Part shown: positions 17,239 through 23,905 of the stretch, in pieces
How the letters are laid out: each line of letters begins with the position of its first letter
How positions within the stretch are numbered: the first letter of the stretch is position 1
Assembly: GCA_014191755.1 (NCBI GenBank)
Contig: BJHE01000017.1
Span: 1 to 44,782 of the forward strand
From: Cyanobium sp.
Lineage (GTDB): Bacteria; Cyanobacteriota; Cyanobacteriia; PCC-6307; Cyanobiaceae
Length of the DNA: 44,782 bases
Direction: 5' to 3'
Notes under the pieces: model-generated
The model's database searches: none
Told to the model about the DNA's origin: nothing
Seen by the model: the letters and a program-made list of their open reading frames with translations, nothing else
Program-made: the position numbers and the translations under genes

Positions 17239-17270
17239 CAGCACGGAGGCCCCGCGGGGCTTCTCTGCTG
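17239..17270 (+). terminator. hairpin after the 16870 gene, possible terminator
   Basis: CAGCA (17239-17243) pairs with TGCTG (17266-17270), enclosing AGGC/GCTT-type pairing around CCGCGG. There is no strong T-tract, so this may be an attenuator or an mRNA-stabilising structure. Confidence 0.35.
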
Positions 17271-17315
17271 CCCTTTGGCAGTCACCTACCCAACTACCAC
17301 CCAACCGCTACCGCC

Positions 17316-17642
17316 ATGGCTAACCACACCCTTCGGATCGCCCAGGTTGCCCCCGAAACCCTGCCGCGCGGCTTGGCAGTGGTGACGCGATTTGCCGGAC
17401 CCACTAACGCAAGGGGTTCCCGCGTCATCGCTACATGCAAACGGGACAGCGAAACCACGTTTCGGGCGACCGTCGAATACGACCACGCCGGGGGATTGCT
17501 TGAGGCTCACTACTCCGCAGCGCTGGCATGTCTCGCCAAGATCGAAGCTCAAAGCGATTTCTTTTCATTTCGCTTTCAAGCGGTAGCCAGCACCGCTGAT
17601 GGCTACATCTTCACCACTGAAGCGGTTTGCATTCATGCCTAG
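17316..17642 (+). CDS. hypothetical early protein
   Basis: 108 aa, not recognised. The sequence alternates strands and helices (LAVVTRFAG, FRATVEYDHAG, SAALACLAKI, SFRFQAVAST). No catalytic motif or membrane segment. The leader CACCTACCCAACTACCACCC is C/A-rich without Shine-Dalgarno. The stop overlaps the start of a small membrane ORF. Confidence 0.6.
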   Translation: MANHTLRIAQVAPETLPRGLAVVTRFAGPTNARGSRVIATCKRDSETTFRATVEYDHAGGLLEAHYSAALACLAKIEAQSDFFSFRFQAVASTADGYIFTTEAVCIHA

Positions 17643-17754
17643 AGCCCGTCTCCTGGTGGCCGTGGTGGCCCTGCTGGTTGGCCTCTGGGGGCCCCAGCAA
17701 CCGCCGGGGCCAACCGCTCCCATCCGGGCCGCCGATGCCTGGCCCGGCCCCTGA
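17635..17754 (+). CDS. tiny membrane or secreted peptide
   Basis: 39 codons from ATG 17635, overlapping the previous stop. Two Arg are followed by LLVAVVALLVGLWG, a typical signal or transmembrane segment, and then a Pro/Ala-rich tail. Its compact position between two early genes supports it as real; its size makes this uncertain. Confidence 0.45.
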   Translation: MPRARLLVAVVALLVGLWGPQQPPGPTAPIRAADAWPGP

Positions 17755-17776
17755 TCCCCTACCCACCTACCACCCG

Positions 17777-17968
17777 ATGAAAAAAATCGACTGGGCCAAC
17801 GTGGCCCTCTGCGCTGCAGAGCGATCAGCAACCGCTCGCCGCCTTAGCTGGAACTGCGGGATGCTCCACGGGGAATGGGGACGCCTCATGGAATTGATGG
17901 AAGCGGAAAAAAGATCGTCCGAAATGGCGATCCATCGTTGGAAATCAATGCACACCCCGCCTTTCTGA
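17777..17968 (+). CDS. hypothetical small early protein
   Basis: 63 aa from ATG 17777 after a C/A-rich leader (CCCCTACCCACCTACCACCC). A helical, mildly basic protein (NVALCAAERSATARRLSW, RLMELMEAEKRSSEMAIHR). The same frame is open further upstream but the leader marks this ATG as the start. Function unknown. Confidence 0.55.
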   Translation: MKKIDWANVALCAAERSATARRLSWNCGMLHGEWGRLMELMEAEKRSSEMAIHRWKSMHTPPF

Positions 17969-18048
17969 TCCCTGCACCGTGGCCCTGGGGGAACCCTCGG
18001 CCACCCTGCAGCGCTCAACCGCTGCTCGCCTACCCGCGCTGGATACCA

Positions 18049-18213
18049 ATGAAGCACCGCTACAGACAAGAGCCGTTGCCAGTCCCTGGGGCCGAGCCCC
18101 GCGAGTGGTCGCCACCGGTGCAGCGCACCGAGAAGCCGGCTCAGGGCTGGCTGCCCTTCAACGATGGCAGCCAGCTGGGCCCCTTGTTCAACCTCACCCC
18201 CGGAGCGAAATGA
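18049..18213 (+). CDS. small Pro-rich early protein
   Basis: 54 aa, basic and Pro-rich (MKHRYRQEPLPVPGAEP). Its last 15 residues, GSQLGPLFNLTPGAK, and the overlapping ATGA are repeated further on in this region (18480-18527, partly at 18390-18419). Function unknown. It appears to be the source of the junction module copied around the next genes. Confidence 0.5.
   Translation: MKHRYRQEPLPVPGAEPREWSPPVQRTEKPAQGWLPFNDGSQLGPLFNLTPGAK
18166..18213 (+). repeat. gene-junction module, copy 1
   Basis: 48 bases encoding the end of the 18049 gene plus the ATGA overlap. It is similar to 18480-18527 over all 48 bases and to 18390-18419 over the last 30. Confidence 0.85.
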
Positions 18214-18419
18214 TTCAACTCAGCAAAGACGAGGCCTTTATCGCCTTGGAGGCAACACTCACAAAAGCCGAATGGTTGAAAGATTTGTGGAAGAAACAGG
18301 TGCAGGTGCCCGGAGATCCTTCAGGTGCCTTAACAATAGAATTATTGGAAAAGCATATAAGAACTTGCCAAACCCTCAGGAGTATCGCATTGCCCAACCT
18401 CACCCCCGAAGTGAAATGA
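18210..18419 (+). CDS. small helical early protein, paralogue A
   Basis: 69 aa, start overlapping the previous stop (ATGA). Two helices are separated by QVQVPGDPSG. The pattern QVQ..-GD-...T.E.L...H...L..I is shared with the C-terminal half of the 18416 gene, so the two are paralogues. Its own end (NLTPEVK) is again the junction module. More AT-rich than its neighbours. Function unknown. Confidence 0.55.
   Translation: MIQLSKDEAFIALEATLTKAEWLKDLWKKQVQVPGDPSGALTIELLEKHIRTCQTLRSIALPNLTPEVK
18390..18419 (+). repeat. gene-junction module, copy 2 (shortened)
   Basis: 30 bases matching the final 30 of the 48-base module, ending in ATGA. Confidence 0.8.
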
Positions 18420-18718
18420 GCCTTACTCAAGAACTGGCTATGGCTGCCATCAAAGCGGTGATGCTGCGGGATCTCGCCTGGAAGCCAGCTGGGCACCTTG
18501 TTCAACCTCACCCCCAAAGCGCAATGACCCTTACTCAAGAACAGGCCATAGTTGCCGCCGCGGCCATGGCGCCACGGGTTCAGGCGTTGGAGGAGCTGCT
18601 AGCCCAGCAGGTGCAGCTGCTCCCAGAGGGCGATAGCGACTGGGCCACCACCCGCGAACAGCTGAACATCGAGCACGGGGCCCTCGTGGCCCTTCAGAAC
18701 ATCGGAGCCGGGCAATGA
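18416..18718 (+). CDS. fused paralogues B and C of the small helical protein
   Basis: 100 aa. The first 23 residues (MSLTQELAMAAIKAVMLRDL...) resemble the start of a second paralogue. The frame then runs through the junction module out of its normal frame (PAGHLVQPHPQSA) and enters a full paralogue at Met37 (MTLTQEQAIVAAAAM), ATG 18524. It therefore looks like a truncated copy B joined in frame to copy C. The functional product may be the 64-aa protein from 18524. The stop overlaps the next ATG. Confidence 0.5.
   Translation: MSLTQELAMAAIKAVMLRDLAWKPAGHLVQPHPQSAMTLTQEQAIVAAAAMAPRVQALEELLAQQVQLLPEGDSDWATTREQLNIEHGALVALQNIGAGQ
18480..18527 (+). repeat. gene-junction module, copy 3 (full length)
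   Basis: In the alternative frame it still encodes GSQLGTLFNLTPKAQ and a stop overlapping ATG 18524, a near copy of 18166-18213. Confidence 0.85.
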
Positions 18719-18906
18719 ACCCCACCACTGCAGCCGTGGCGATCGCCGCGGCCTTCACCCTGGGCCCCGTGCTGCTGATCGCATACCAGCAACACCAGAA
18801 GCGGGAGCGCCGCCGCAAGGTTCGAGGCCAGATGCAGCCAAGGCGCCGGCCACCGGTCCGCTATCTCGTCGTGGTGCACCGCAACGAACGGAACCGGGGC
18901 GCATGA
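18715..18906 (+). CDS. small single-pass membrane protein
   Basis: 63 aa. Residues 4-24 (TTAAVAIAAAFTLGPVLLIAY) form one transmembrane helix; the rest is strongly basic (RERRRKVRGQMQPRRRPP) and probably cytoplasmic. Starts and ends are both ATGA overlaps, so it is translationally coupled to both neighbours. It could be a membrane-anchored regulator or inhibitor. Confidence 0.55.
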   Translation: MNPTTAAVAIAAAFTLGPVLLIAYQQHQKRERRRKVRGQMQPRRRPPVRYLVVVHRNERNRGA

Positions 18907-19280
18907 ACCACCACCAGCGCCAAGCTGAAATGCTGCATCGGCTAAGGATGTCGGCGATCCAGTCCGCCGGCTGCGGTCGCGTCACCATCGCCACCGTGGA
19001 GGCCTTGTTATGGGTCGCTGCTGGCGTGGACAACACGAAGGATCTGGGGGTGGCCATGGGCCAGCCGGGGCGCCCCCAGGCCACGGCCAGCACCAACCGA
19101 ATCCTTTCGGCCCTCAGGGGCCGGGATCGGATGGCAGCGGGGAAATGGGTGCCGGCCCCCTTCCAGCTGGTCAAAACCCGCAAGCACCCGCACCGCCGCG
19201 GTTATCTCCTGGCCATTACCCCGGAAGCCGAAGAGCTTCTAGGGGGGGGGGATAAATACACCCCTGCAAATCATGCCTAA
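18903..19280 (+). CDS. putative winged-helix protein
   Basis: 125 aa. An N-terminal helix (QAEMLHRLRMSAIQSAG) is followed by TIATVEALLWVAAGVDN and a segment QATASTNRILSALRGRDRM that looks like a recognition helix. The C-terminal KTRKHPHRRGYLLAITPEAEELL resembles the wing and last helix of MarR-type proteins. The order helix-wing-TPEAEELL parallels SSRGRALL in the 19432 gene, so both may be related regulators. Assignment is moderate. Confidence 0.5.
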   Translation: MNHHQRQAEMLHRLRMSAIQSAGCGRVTIATVEALLWVAAGVDNTKDLGVAMGQPGRPQATASTNRILSALRGRDRMAAGKWVPAPFQLVKTRKHPHRRGYLLAITPEAEELLGGGDKYTPANHA

Positions 19281-19400
19281 TCATGGAAACCAGTACTCTA
19301 ATTTTCTCGATCGAGGTACCCACCCGTAAGGGCCCTTTTCACATTGCTGCATGGCTGCATCGGTCCCGCATCCGTTCCAACATCACGATACAGGCCTGCA

Positions 19401-19431
19401 CTAGTGTTCACTCTAGTGTTCCCGCTAGTCC
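19401..19431 (+). promoter_or_regulatory. operator-like array: three CTAG motifs at 12-bp spacing
   Basis: CTAG occurs at 19401, 19413 and 19425. The first two repeats share CTAGTGTTC. The last lies 7 bases before the ATG of the MarR-like gene, over its ribosome-binding region. The same triple spacing occurs at 23849/23861/23873. Probably a binding site of the adjacent regulator. Confidence 0.6.
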
Positions 19432-19749
19432 ATGGATCTGGGCAAACTTGAGGCCGCTCTTTCCGCTTTCTCAGTTCTGGAGCCGACCGCGCTCCCGCTC
19501 CACCACGTCCAGGTCTTCCTGGTAGTCGCGCAAAGGGAGCCGATTCTTTACGACGACATTGAAAAGATCCTGGGTCTATCCAATGCGTCTGTGTCCCGGA
19601 CTGTGAATGCCCTCAGCGACGTTCACAGGACCGGGCGAGAAGGGCTCCGCCTGCTCAAGGTCGAAAAGGACCCCGAAGAAAGGCGCCGTTACCTGTGCTC
19701 ACTCTCGAGTCGGGGGCGGGCCCTGCTCCGCCAGATCAAGAGCCTCTAA
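19432..19749 (+). CDS. MarR-like winged-helix regulator
   Basis: 105 aa. Helices LPLHHVQVFLVVAQREPI and ILYDDIEKILGL precede the recognition helix SNASVSRTVNALSDV. The wing is LLKVEKDPEERRRYLCSLS and the last helix SRGRALLRQIKSL. This is a compact MarR fold without the long dimerisation helices of full-length family members. It likely controls early or lysogenic transcription. The 12-bp CTAG array touches its start, suggesting autoregulation, and the same array precedes the SSB operon, suggesting a second target. Confidence 0.75.
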   Translation: MDLGKLEAALSAFSVLEPTALPLHHVQVFLVVAQREPILYDDIEKILGLSNASVSRTVNALSDVHRTGREGLRLLKVEKDPEERRRYLCSLSSRGRALLRQIKSL

Positions 19750-19770
19750 ACCCACCCACCACACCACACC

Positions 19771-19971
19771 ATGATCGATCAACTGAAACAGCTGCTTGAC
19801 CTGGACCCCTGGGATGCAACGCCTGAAGAGATAGACAAGGCTCAATCTGCCGTCCGCGCCGCGTTGGCATCTCCAGTGTGCGTGGTTCTCAATCCCTCGC
19901 CCGAGACGAAGGCAGCGCTGTCCTCTCTGCGGACTGGCCACTTTGAACCATTTACCCACACCACACCGTGA
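19771..19971 (+). CDS. hypothetical small acidic early protein
   Basis: 66 aa, acidic at the N-terminus (LKQLLDLDPWDATPEEIDKA). Not recognised. A C/A-rich leader (ACCCACCCACCACACCACACC) precedes ATG. Its stop overlaps the GTG start of a small membrane ORF. Confidence 0.55.
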   Translation: MIDQLKQLLDLDPWDATPEEIDKAQSAVRAALASPVCVVLNPSPETKAALSSLRTGHFEPFTHTTP

Positions 19972-20120
19972 CTTCCTTAATCCTCATCATCATCATTCCC
20001 TTGTTTTTACTTGGGCTCTACGGTGCTGCCGGGTTTGCATTGTGTACTCCTGGGAGCCGTTTCGGCAAGCCGCCAAAATCGCCATCCAGACGGCAACCGC
20101 CAGGGGGTGACCAGTCATGA
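19968..20120 (+). CDS. tiny single-pass membrane protein
   Basis: 50 aa from GTG 19968, with GTGA overlapping the previous stop and ATGA overlapping the integrase start. An N-terminal helix SLILIIIIPLFLLGLYGAA is clearly transmembrane; the tail is basic and Pro-rich (GKPPKSPSRRQPPGG). The exact coupling on both sides supports it as a gene. It may affect the host membrane or the integrase decision, but function is unknown. Confidence 0.6.
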   Translation: MTSLILIIIIPLFLLGLYGAAGFALCTPGSRFGKPPKSPSRRQPPGGDQS

Positions 20121-21124
20121 CCGGAGCAGTTCGATCACGAATCGATGCCAGCGGCCAAAAACGCTGGATCGCTGATGTCACGGTTGACGGCAAACGGCGG
20201 CAGGCCTCCGGCCGCACCAAGGCCGAGGCCGAGCGGAAGCGAAAAGAGCTGCGGGACCACCTGATGGCCGAACCCGTGGTGAACGCCGCGGGCTTCACCC
20301 TGGCCCAGGCCCGGCAGCTATCGCTTGAGGTTCGCTGGGCTGGGCTGCCCTATGAGCGAACGGCCGCCATCTACAGCGCTGCGGCGGTGCAGTTTTTCGG
20401 CCCCTCGACACCGCTCGAATCGATCAACGCCACGGCGGTGGAGCAGTGGAGGGGCAAGCTCCGAAGCCAGGGCAACCGTCCGGCCACCATCAACCGGAAG
20501 GTTTCCGCCCTCAAAGCGATGTCCAGCGATGCCCTGCTGCACGGACGCATCACCACCAGGCCGGCAATGCCCAAGCAGATCAAGGAGGTCAACGAAAAGG
20601 ATCGAGTGATGAGCGACCGCGAGCGGGACGGGCTGTGCGAATACTTTCATGCGGTCGGGGAGCCCGCCGCGGCCCTGGTGCTGGTGTTCCTACTGGAAAC
20701 TTGCACCCGGTTCGGGGAGGTAGAGCGGTTGCGCTGGAGCGACGTGGACTTCCAGCTGTGCCGGGTGACCTTCTGGAAGACGAAGAACAAAAACCCACGC
20801 ACCGTGCCGTTGACCGCCCGGGCCATGGATGCAGTGAAAGCCTGCGGCGTGCCGGTGCCAAACGCCCGGGTCTTCCCCTACAGCTACGACCGCTACCGGC
20901 GCCTGTTTGATAGAGCAAAGGAGCACCTTGGCCTGGCCCACGATCACGCCTTCACGGTCCACACCACCCGCCACACATGCGCCTCAAAACTGGCCACCAA
21001 AGGAATCAGCCTGGCGGTGCTAATGAATTTCGGGGGCTGGAGCTCCCCGGCTGCCGTGAAGCGCTACCTGCACCTCTCCACCGATGCCCTCTCGGCATGC
21101 GTGAAAGCGCTGGAGGCCGGGTGA
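20117..21124 (+). CDS. int: tyrosine-family site-specific integrase
   Basis: 335 aa. The N-terminus has a three-strand arm-binding domain (QKRWIADVTVDGKRRQASG). A core-binding domain covers about residues 60-150. The catalytic domain shows Arg198 (CTRFGEVERL), a beta-hairpin Lys in KTKNK (221-225), His282 and Arg285 (HTTRHTCAS), Trp308 (FGGW) and the nucleophile Tyr317 (VKRYLHL). All catalytic positions are present, so it should be active. A tRNA-Leu fragment about 125 bases downstream is the likely attP. An integrase beside the RNA polymerase gene recalls marine cyanophage P-SSP7. It suggests the phage can integrate. Confidence 0.92.
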   Translation: MTGAVRSRIDASGQKRWIADVTVDGKRRQASGRTKAEAERKRKELRDHLMAEPVVNAAGFTLAQARQLSLEVRWAGLPYERTAAIYSAAAVQFFGPSTPLESINATAVEQWRGKLRSQGNRPATINRKVSALKAMSSDALLHGRITTRPAMPKQIKEVNEKDRVMSDRERDGLCEYFHAVGEPAAALVLVFLLETCTRFGEVERLRWSDVDFQLCRVTFWKTKNKNPRTVPLTARAMDAVKACGVPVPNARVFPYSYDRYRRLFDRAKEHLGLAHDHAFTVHTTRHTCASKLATKGISLAVLMNFGGWSSPAAVKRYLHLSTDALSACVKALEAG

Positions 21125-21403
21125 TGGGATCCCGTACTGTGGATGCGTCCACCCGTTCTCTGGTTGCCGTTTTTTGCTGCCGAATTGCTGCTTTCCCAAG
21201 CAGCAGAAGCAGCAGCCGAAAACCCGAGAACCAAGGCCAGGACTGACCGGGGGTATGGCGGAATGGCATACGCAGCGGACTTAAAATCCGCTGCCCACCC
21301 TTACGACCCTGCAGAACAGTTCCCGTGACTGGGGTGAGGATGGGGGGACTCACTTCTACAGGGTCCCGGTGGATTTTCTGCCGAACAGCCCTGTCCCTGC
21401 AGC
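21125..21403 (+). other. integrase-RNA polymerase gap with putative attP
   Basis: 279 bases without a gene. It holds a perfect hairpin TGCTGCTT-TCCC-AAGCAGCA (21186-21205) without a T-tract, the tRNA-Leu fragment (21249-21292) and the polymerase leader, which ends in CCCTGCAGCATG. The CTGCAG near the start recurs before the genes at 7135, 23906 and 30134. Confidence 0.6.
21249..21292 (+). other. putative attP core: 5' part of tRNA-Leu(UAA)
   Basis: The segment reads as an acceptor 5' strand GGGGGTA, U8-G9, a D-arm (GCG with CGC around GAATGGCATA) and a complete anticodon arm GCGGA-CTTAAAA-TCCGC with anticodon TAA at 21282-21284. The T-arm and the matching acceptor strand TACCCCC are absent, so it is not a functional tRNA gene. 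An integrase next to a partial tRNA marks the likely attachment site. The identity block may extend some bases past 21292. Confidence 0.7.
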
Positions 21404-23845
21404 ATGAATCCGCCAAGCAGCAAATCCACCACGGTGGACATGGACCTCCAGCAGCGGCTGGAATGGCAGGAGGCCACCAACGCTGAGCAGCGAGCGCGGG
21501 TGATGCGGGAGGCGCTCCGCCGGTATCGGCGCGAGAGCTGCACCGAATACGGAACCGCCCTGTTCCAGCAGTTCGCTGATCCCGTCAGCCGGGAGATCGA
21601 GGCGATCCTCTACCGCTGGGGCGAGAACCCCCAGCTGGGTGGCCCTGGTTATGGGGCCCTGCCGCTGGTGGCCGCCCTTGGCAGCCCGCAACGCATTGCG
21701 GCGGTGGCCCTGGTCACAATCCTTGACCGTCTCTCCCATGCCGTCAGCTTTCAGGGGCTGGCCCTGGCCATCGGCGTGGCCGTCGATGCCGAGGTGAAGG
21801 CAGGTGAGATTGGCCGGCGATCCCCGGTCAGCCTGGATCGACTGCTCGACCGGACCACAGCAGAGAAGCGCGATGCGGTGCTGGCGATCGCCGCCCGGCC
21901 CATTGAAGGATCCAGCCCGATCTGGACCCGGATTGAGCGGGCGACCGTGGGACTGCTGCTGCTCGAAGTGGTGCGGCGTGAAACCGGGCTGGTGACTCTC
22001 GACAAGAGCGAAACACCCAATCGGCGGGCCCATTGGCGGGTGCTGCCATCAGCCAAGGCCCTGGACTTCATCCGGCGCCACCCTCCCCGCAGTCTCCGGC
22101 CGAACCGGGGGCCGATGGTGATCCAGCCGATCCCCTGGGAGGGGCTGGTAGGCGGTGGCCACCTGGCCAACACCTCCCCGGTGGTGGCAATCCGTGGTAG
22201 CCGGGGCAGCGCGGCCATCAGCTACCTGTCGGGCCGGATCGGTCCACAGCTGGCAGCCGTCAACATCCTCCAGCGACAGCAGCTGGAGGTGGACCCGTGG
22301 ATGCTGCAGATTCAGCGGGAGGCCTGGGACCGAGGGATCCCCGGCCTGTTCCCTGTTGAGCGGGACCCCGTTCCTGATGCGGGGCCATTCCCCACCAGCG
22401 AGCCGCCGGATGTGCAGGATGCCTGGCGTCGCAACCAGGCCCGGCACCACCAGGACTTGCGAGAAAACAGCTGTCGGCGGCTGGCGATCGAGCGGGCACT
22501 CCAGACAGGTGAGGCGCTGGCTGGCAGGCCGATCTATCAGGCACACTTCCTCGATTTCAGAAGCAGGGCCTTCACCGCGAACCGAGGCCTCACGCACCAG
22601 GGCCCCGACCACCAGAAGGCCCTGTTGCAGTTCAGCAGCTCGCCACCGGCGGGCGGGGCTGGTTTCGAGTGGATATTGAAGGCAGCGGCCGGACACTGGG
22701 GGTTCACTCGCCACCAATGGGACGACCGGCTGCTGTGGGGGTCAGATAGCAGGGAGAGGATGCTGGCTGTAGCTGATGACCCGCTGGGCAATGCCCACTT
22801 GTGGCGGGAGGCAAAGCAGCCCTGGCAGTTTCTCCAGCTGAGCCGAGCGGTTGCCAGGGTTACTAGATGCAGCGGCCGGCTGTCCTACCCCCTCGAAAGT
22901 TGCGGGGTGCCCATCCGCCTGGACCAAACCTGCTCCGGCGCCGGGATTATCGCAACCCTGCTCCGAGATCGGGCGATGGCCGAGCTGTGCAATGTCTGCG
23001 GCACCGGGCCGAACGACCTCTATTCCGTTGTGGTTCAGCGACTGCAGCAGCAGCTGGAGATCGATCTGCATTGCGGGGATCCGCGGACCCACCAACTCGC
23101 AGCCGGCTGGCTGGAACTGGGCATCGATCGCAGCTGGGTGAAGGCTGCCGTGATGCACACGCCGTTCGGTTCCACCTGCCGCACCGTGGCCGATGGCATC
23201 CGGGATCAACTGCAGGAGCGGCTAGGGCCCGTGGATGACTGGGCGGGCCGGATCTATCGGCCCAGCAGCTACCTGGAGTCGAGGTTGCGGGTGGTGCTCG
23301 GCACCGAAACCGCATCCCTGATGCAGCTCCGCCGCTGGCTCTGCGACGTGGGCCGGGAGGTGGTGGGCCGCCACCAGCAACAGATCAGGTGGACCACGCC
23401 GATGGGCTGGCCCATGCAGGTAGGCCGGCCGACACCCAGTAAATCCGTGATCCGCACGCACCTCCTCGGCAAGCTCGCGGCCGTCACCTTCGAGGAGGAC
23501 CCACCGGAGGGGGAGCTGAGCGCCCGGCGAACCAACAGCAGCATCACCGCCAACCTGGTGCACAGCTTCGATGCGGCCCTGGTGCATTCCGTGACCTACA
23601 GGGCTGGAGAGCAGGGGGTGCCATTGCTGACCAACCACGACTGTTTCGCCACCGATCCGGCCAACGCCAGCTGGTTGCAGAAGACCTTGCTCGACGAGTT
23701 CCGGGCCCTCTATGCCACTGACTGGCTGGAGGCCATCGCCGAGGAGATCCGTTGCAACGCAGGGCTTAAGGCGCTGCCGCCGCCGCCGTCACGGGGAGCG
23801 CTGGAGATCGGCGAGATCGGCAGCAACCCGTATCTGTTCAGCTAG
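21404..23845 (+). CDS. T7-like single-subunit RNA polymerase
   Basis: 813 aa (T7: 883). Motif A is LDQTCSGAGIIATLLRD with the catalytic Asp507. Motif B is RSWVKAAVMHTPFGS with Arg576 and Lys580. Motif C is NLVHSFDAALVHS with Asp723. All essential residues match T7 Asp537, Arg627, Lys631 and Asp812. Phe588 stands where T7 has Tyr639 (T7 VMTLAYGS against VMHTPFGS); in T7 this Tyr rejects deoxyribonucleotides. The enzyme should transcribe the phage middle and late genes from its own promoters. It follows the integrase and attP and precedes the CTAG operator and the SSB operon. Confidence 0.95.
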   Translation: MNPPSSKSTTVDMDLQQRLEWQEATNAEQRARVMREALRRYRRESCTEYGTALFQQFADPVSREIEAILYRWGENPQLGGPGYGALPLVAALGSPQRIAAVALVTILDRLSHAVSFQGLALAIGVAVDAEVKAGEIGRRSPVSLDRLLDRTTAEKRDAVLAIAARPIEGSSPIWTRIERATVGLLLLEVVRRETGLVTLDKSETPNRRAHWRVLPSAKALDFIRRHPPRSLRPNRGPMVIQPIPWEGLVGGGHLANTSPVVAIRGSRGSAAISYLSGRIGPQLAAVNILQRQQLEVDPWMLQIQREAWDRGIPGLFPVERDPVPDAGPFPTSEPPDVQDAWRRNQARHHQDLRENSCRRLAIERALQTGEALAGRPIYQAHFLDFRSRAFTANRGLTHQGPDHQKALLQFSSSPPAGGAGFEWILKAAAGHWGFTRHQWDDRLLWGSDSRERMLAVADDPLGNAHLWREAKQPWQFLQLSRAVARVTRCSGRLSYPLESCGVPIRLDQTCSGAGIIATLLRDRAMAELCNVCGTGPNDLYSVVVQRLQQQLEIDLHCGDPRTHQLAAGWLELGIDRSWVKAAVMHTPFGSTCRTVADGIRDQLQERLGPVDDWAGRIYRPSSYLESRLRVVLGTETASLMQLRRWLCDVGREVVGRHQQQIRWTTPMGWPMQVGRPTPSKSVIRTHLLGKLAAVTFEEDPPEGELSARRTNSSITANLVHSFDAALVHSVTYRAGEQGVPLLTNHDCFATDPANASWLQKTLLDEFRALYATDWLEAIAEEIRCNAGLKALPPPPSRGALEIGEIGSNPYLFS

Positions 23846-23848
23846 GCA

Positions 23849-23884
23849 CTAGCGCAGGCGCTAGTGGATGCCCTAGTATCCGGG
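23849..23884 (+). promoter_or_regulatory. operator-like array: three CTAG motifs at 12-bp spacing, overlapping a TAGTAT box
   Basis: CTAG at 23849, 23861 and 23873, the same 12-bp period as at 19401-19428. The third copy is part of CCCTAGTAT (23871-23879), a candidate -10/promoter core, so a bound regulator could block initiation for the replication operon. Confidence 0.6.
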
Positions 23885-23905
23885 AGCCCTACACATCTGC
23901 AGAGC

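Noticed and set aside
17979..18209. N-terminal extension of the 18210 gene
   Set aside because: The extension is low-complexity in this frame and overlaps the 18049 gene, whose stop is coupled to ATG 18210.
19283..19525. 80-aa ORF before the MarR-like gene
   Set aside because: It overlaps the MarR-like gene in another frame and spans the CTAG array; composition looks random.
21186..21205. Terminator after the integrase
   Set aside because: Strong 8-bp hairpin but no T-tract on either strand next to the stem; it may be an integrase or attP element instead.
21249..21340. Functional tRNA-Leu gene
   Set aside because: T-arm and 3' acceptor strand are missing; only the 5' part through the anticodon arm can be folded.
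23864..23905. Upstream start for the SSB gene (42 bases earlier)
   Set aside because: It would place the start inside the CTAG operator and promoter-like box; ATG 23906 fits better.
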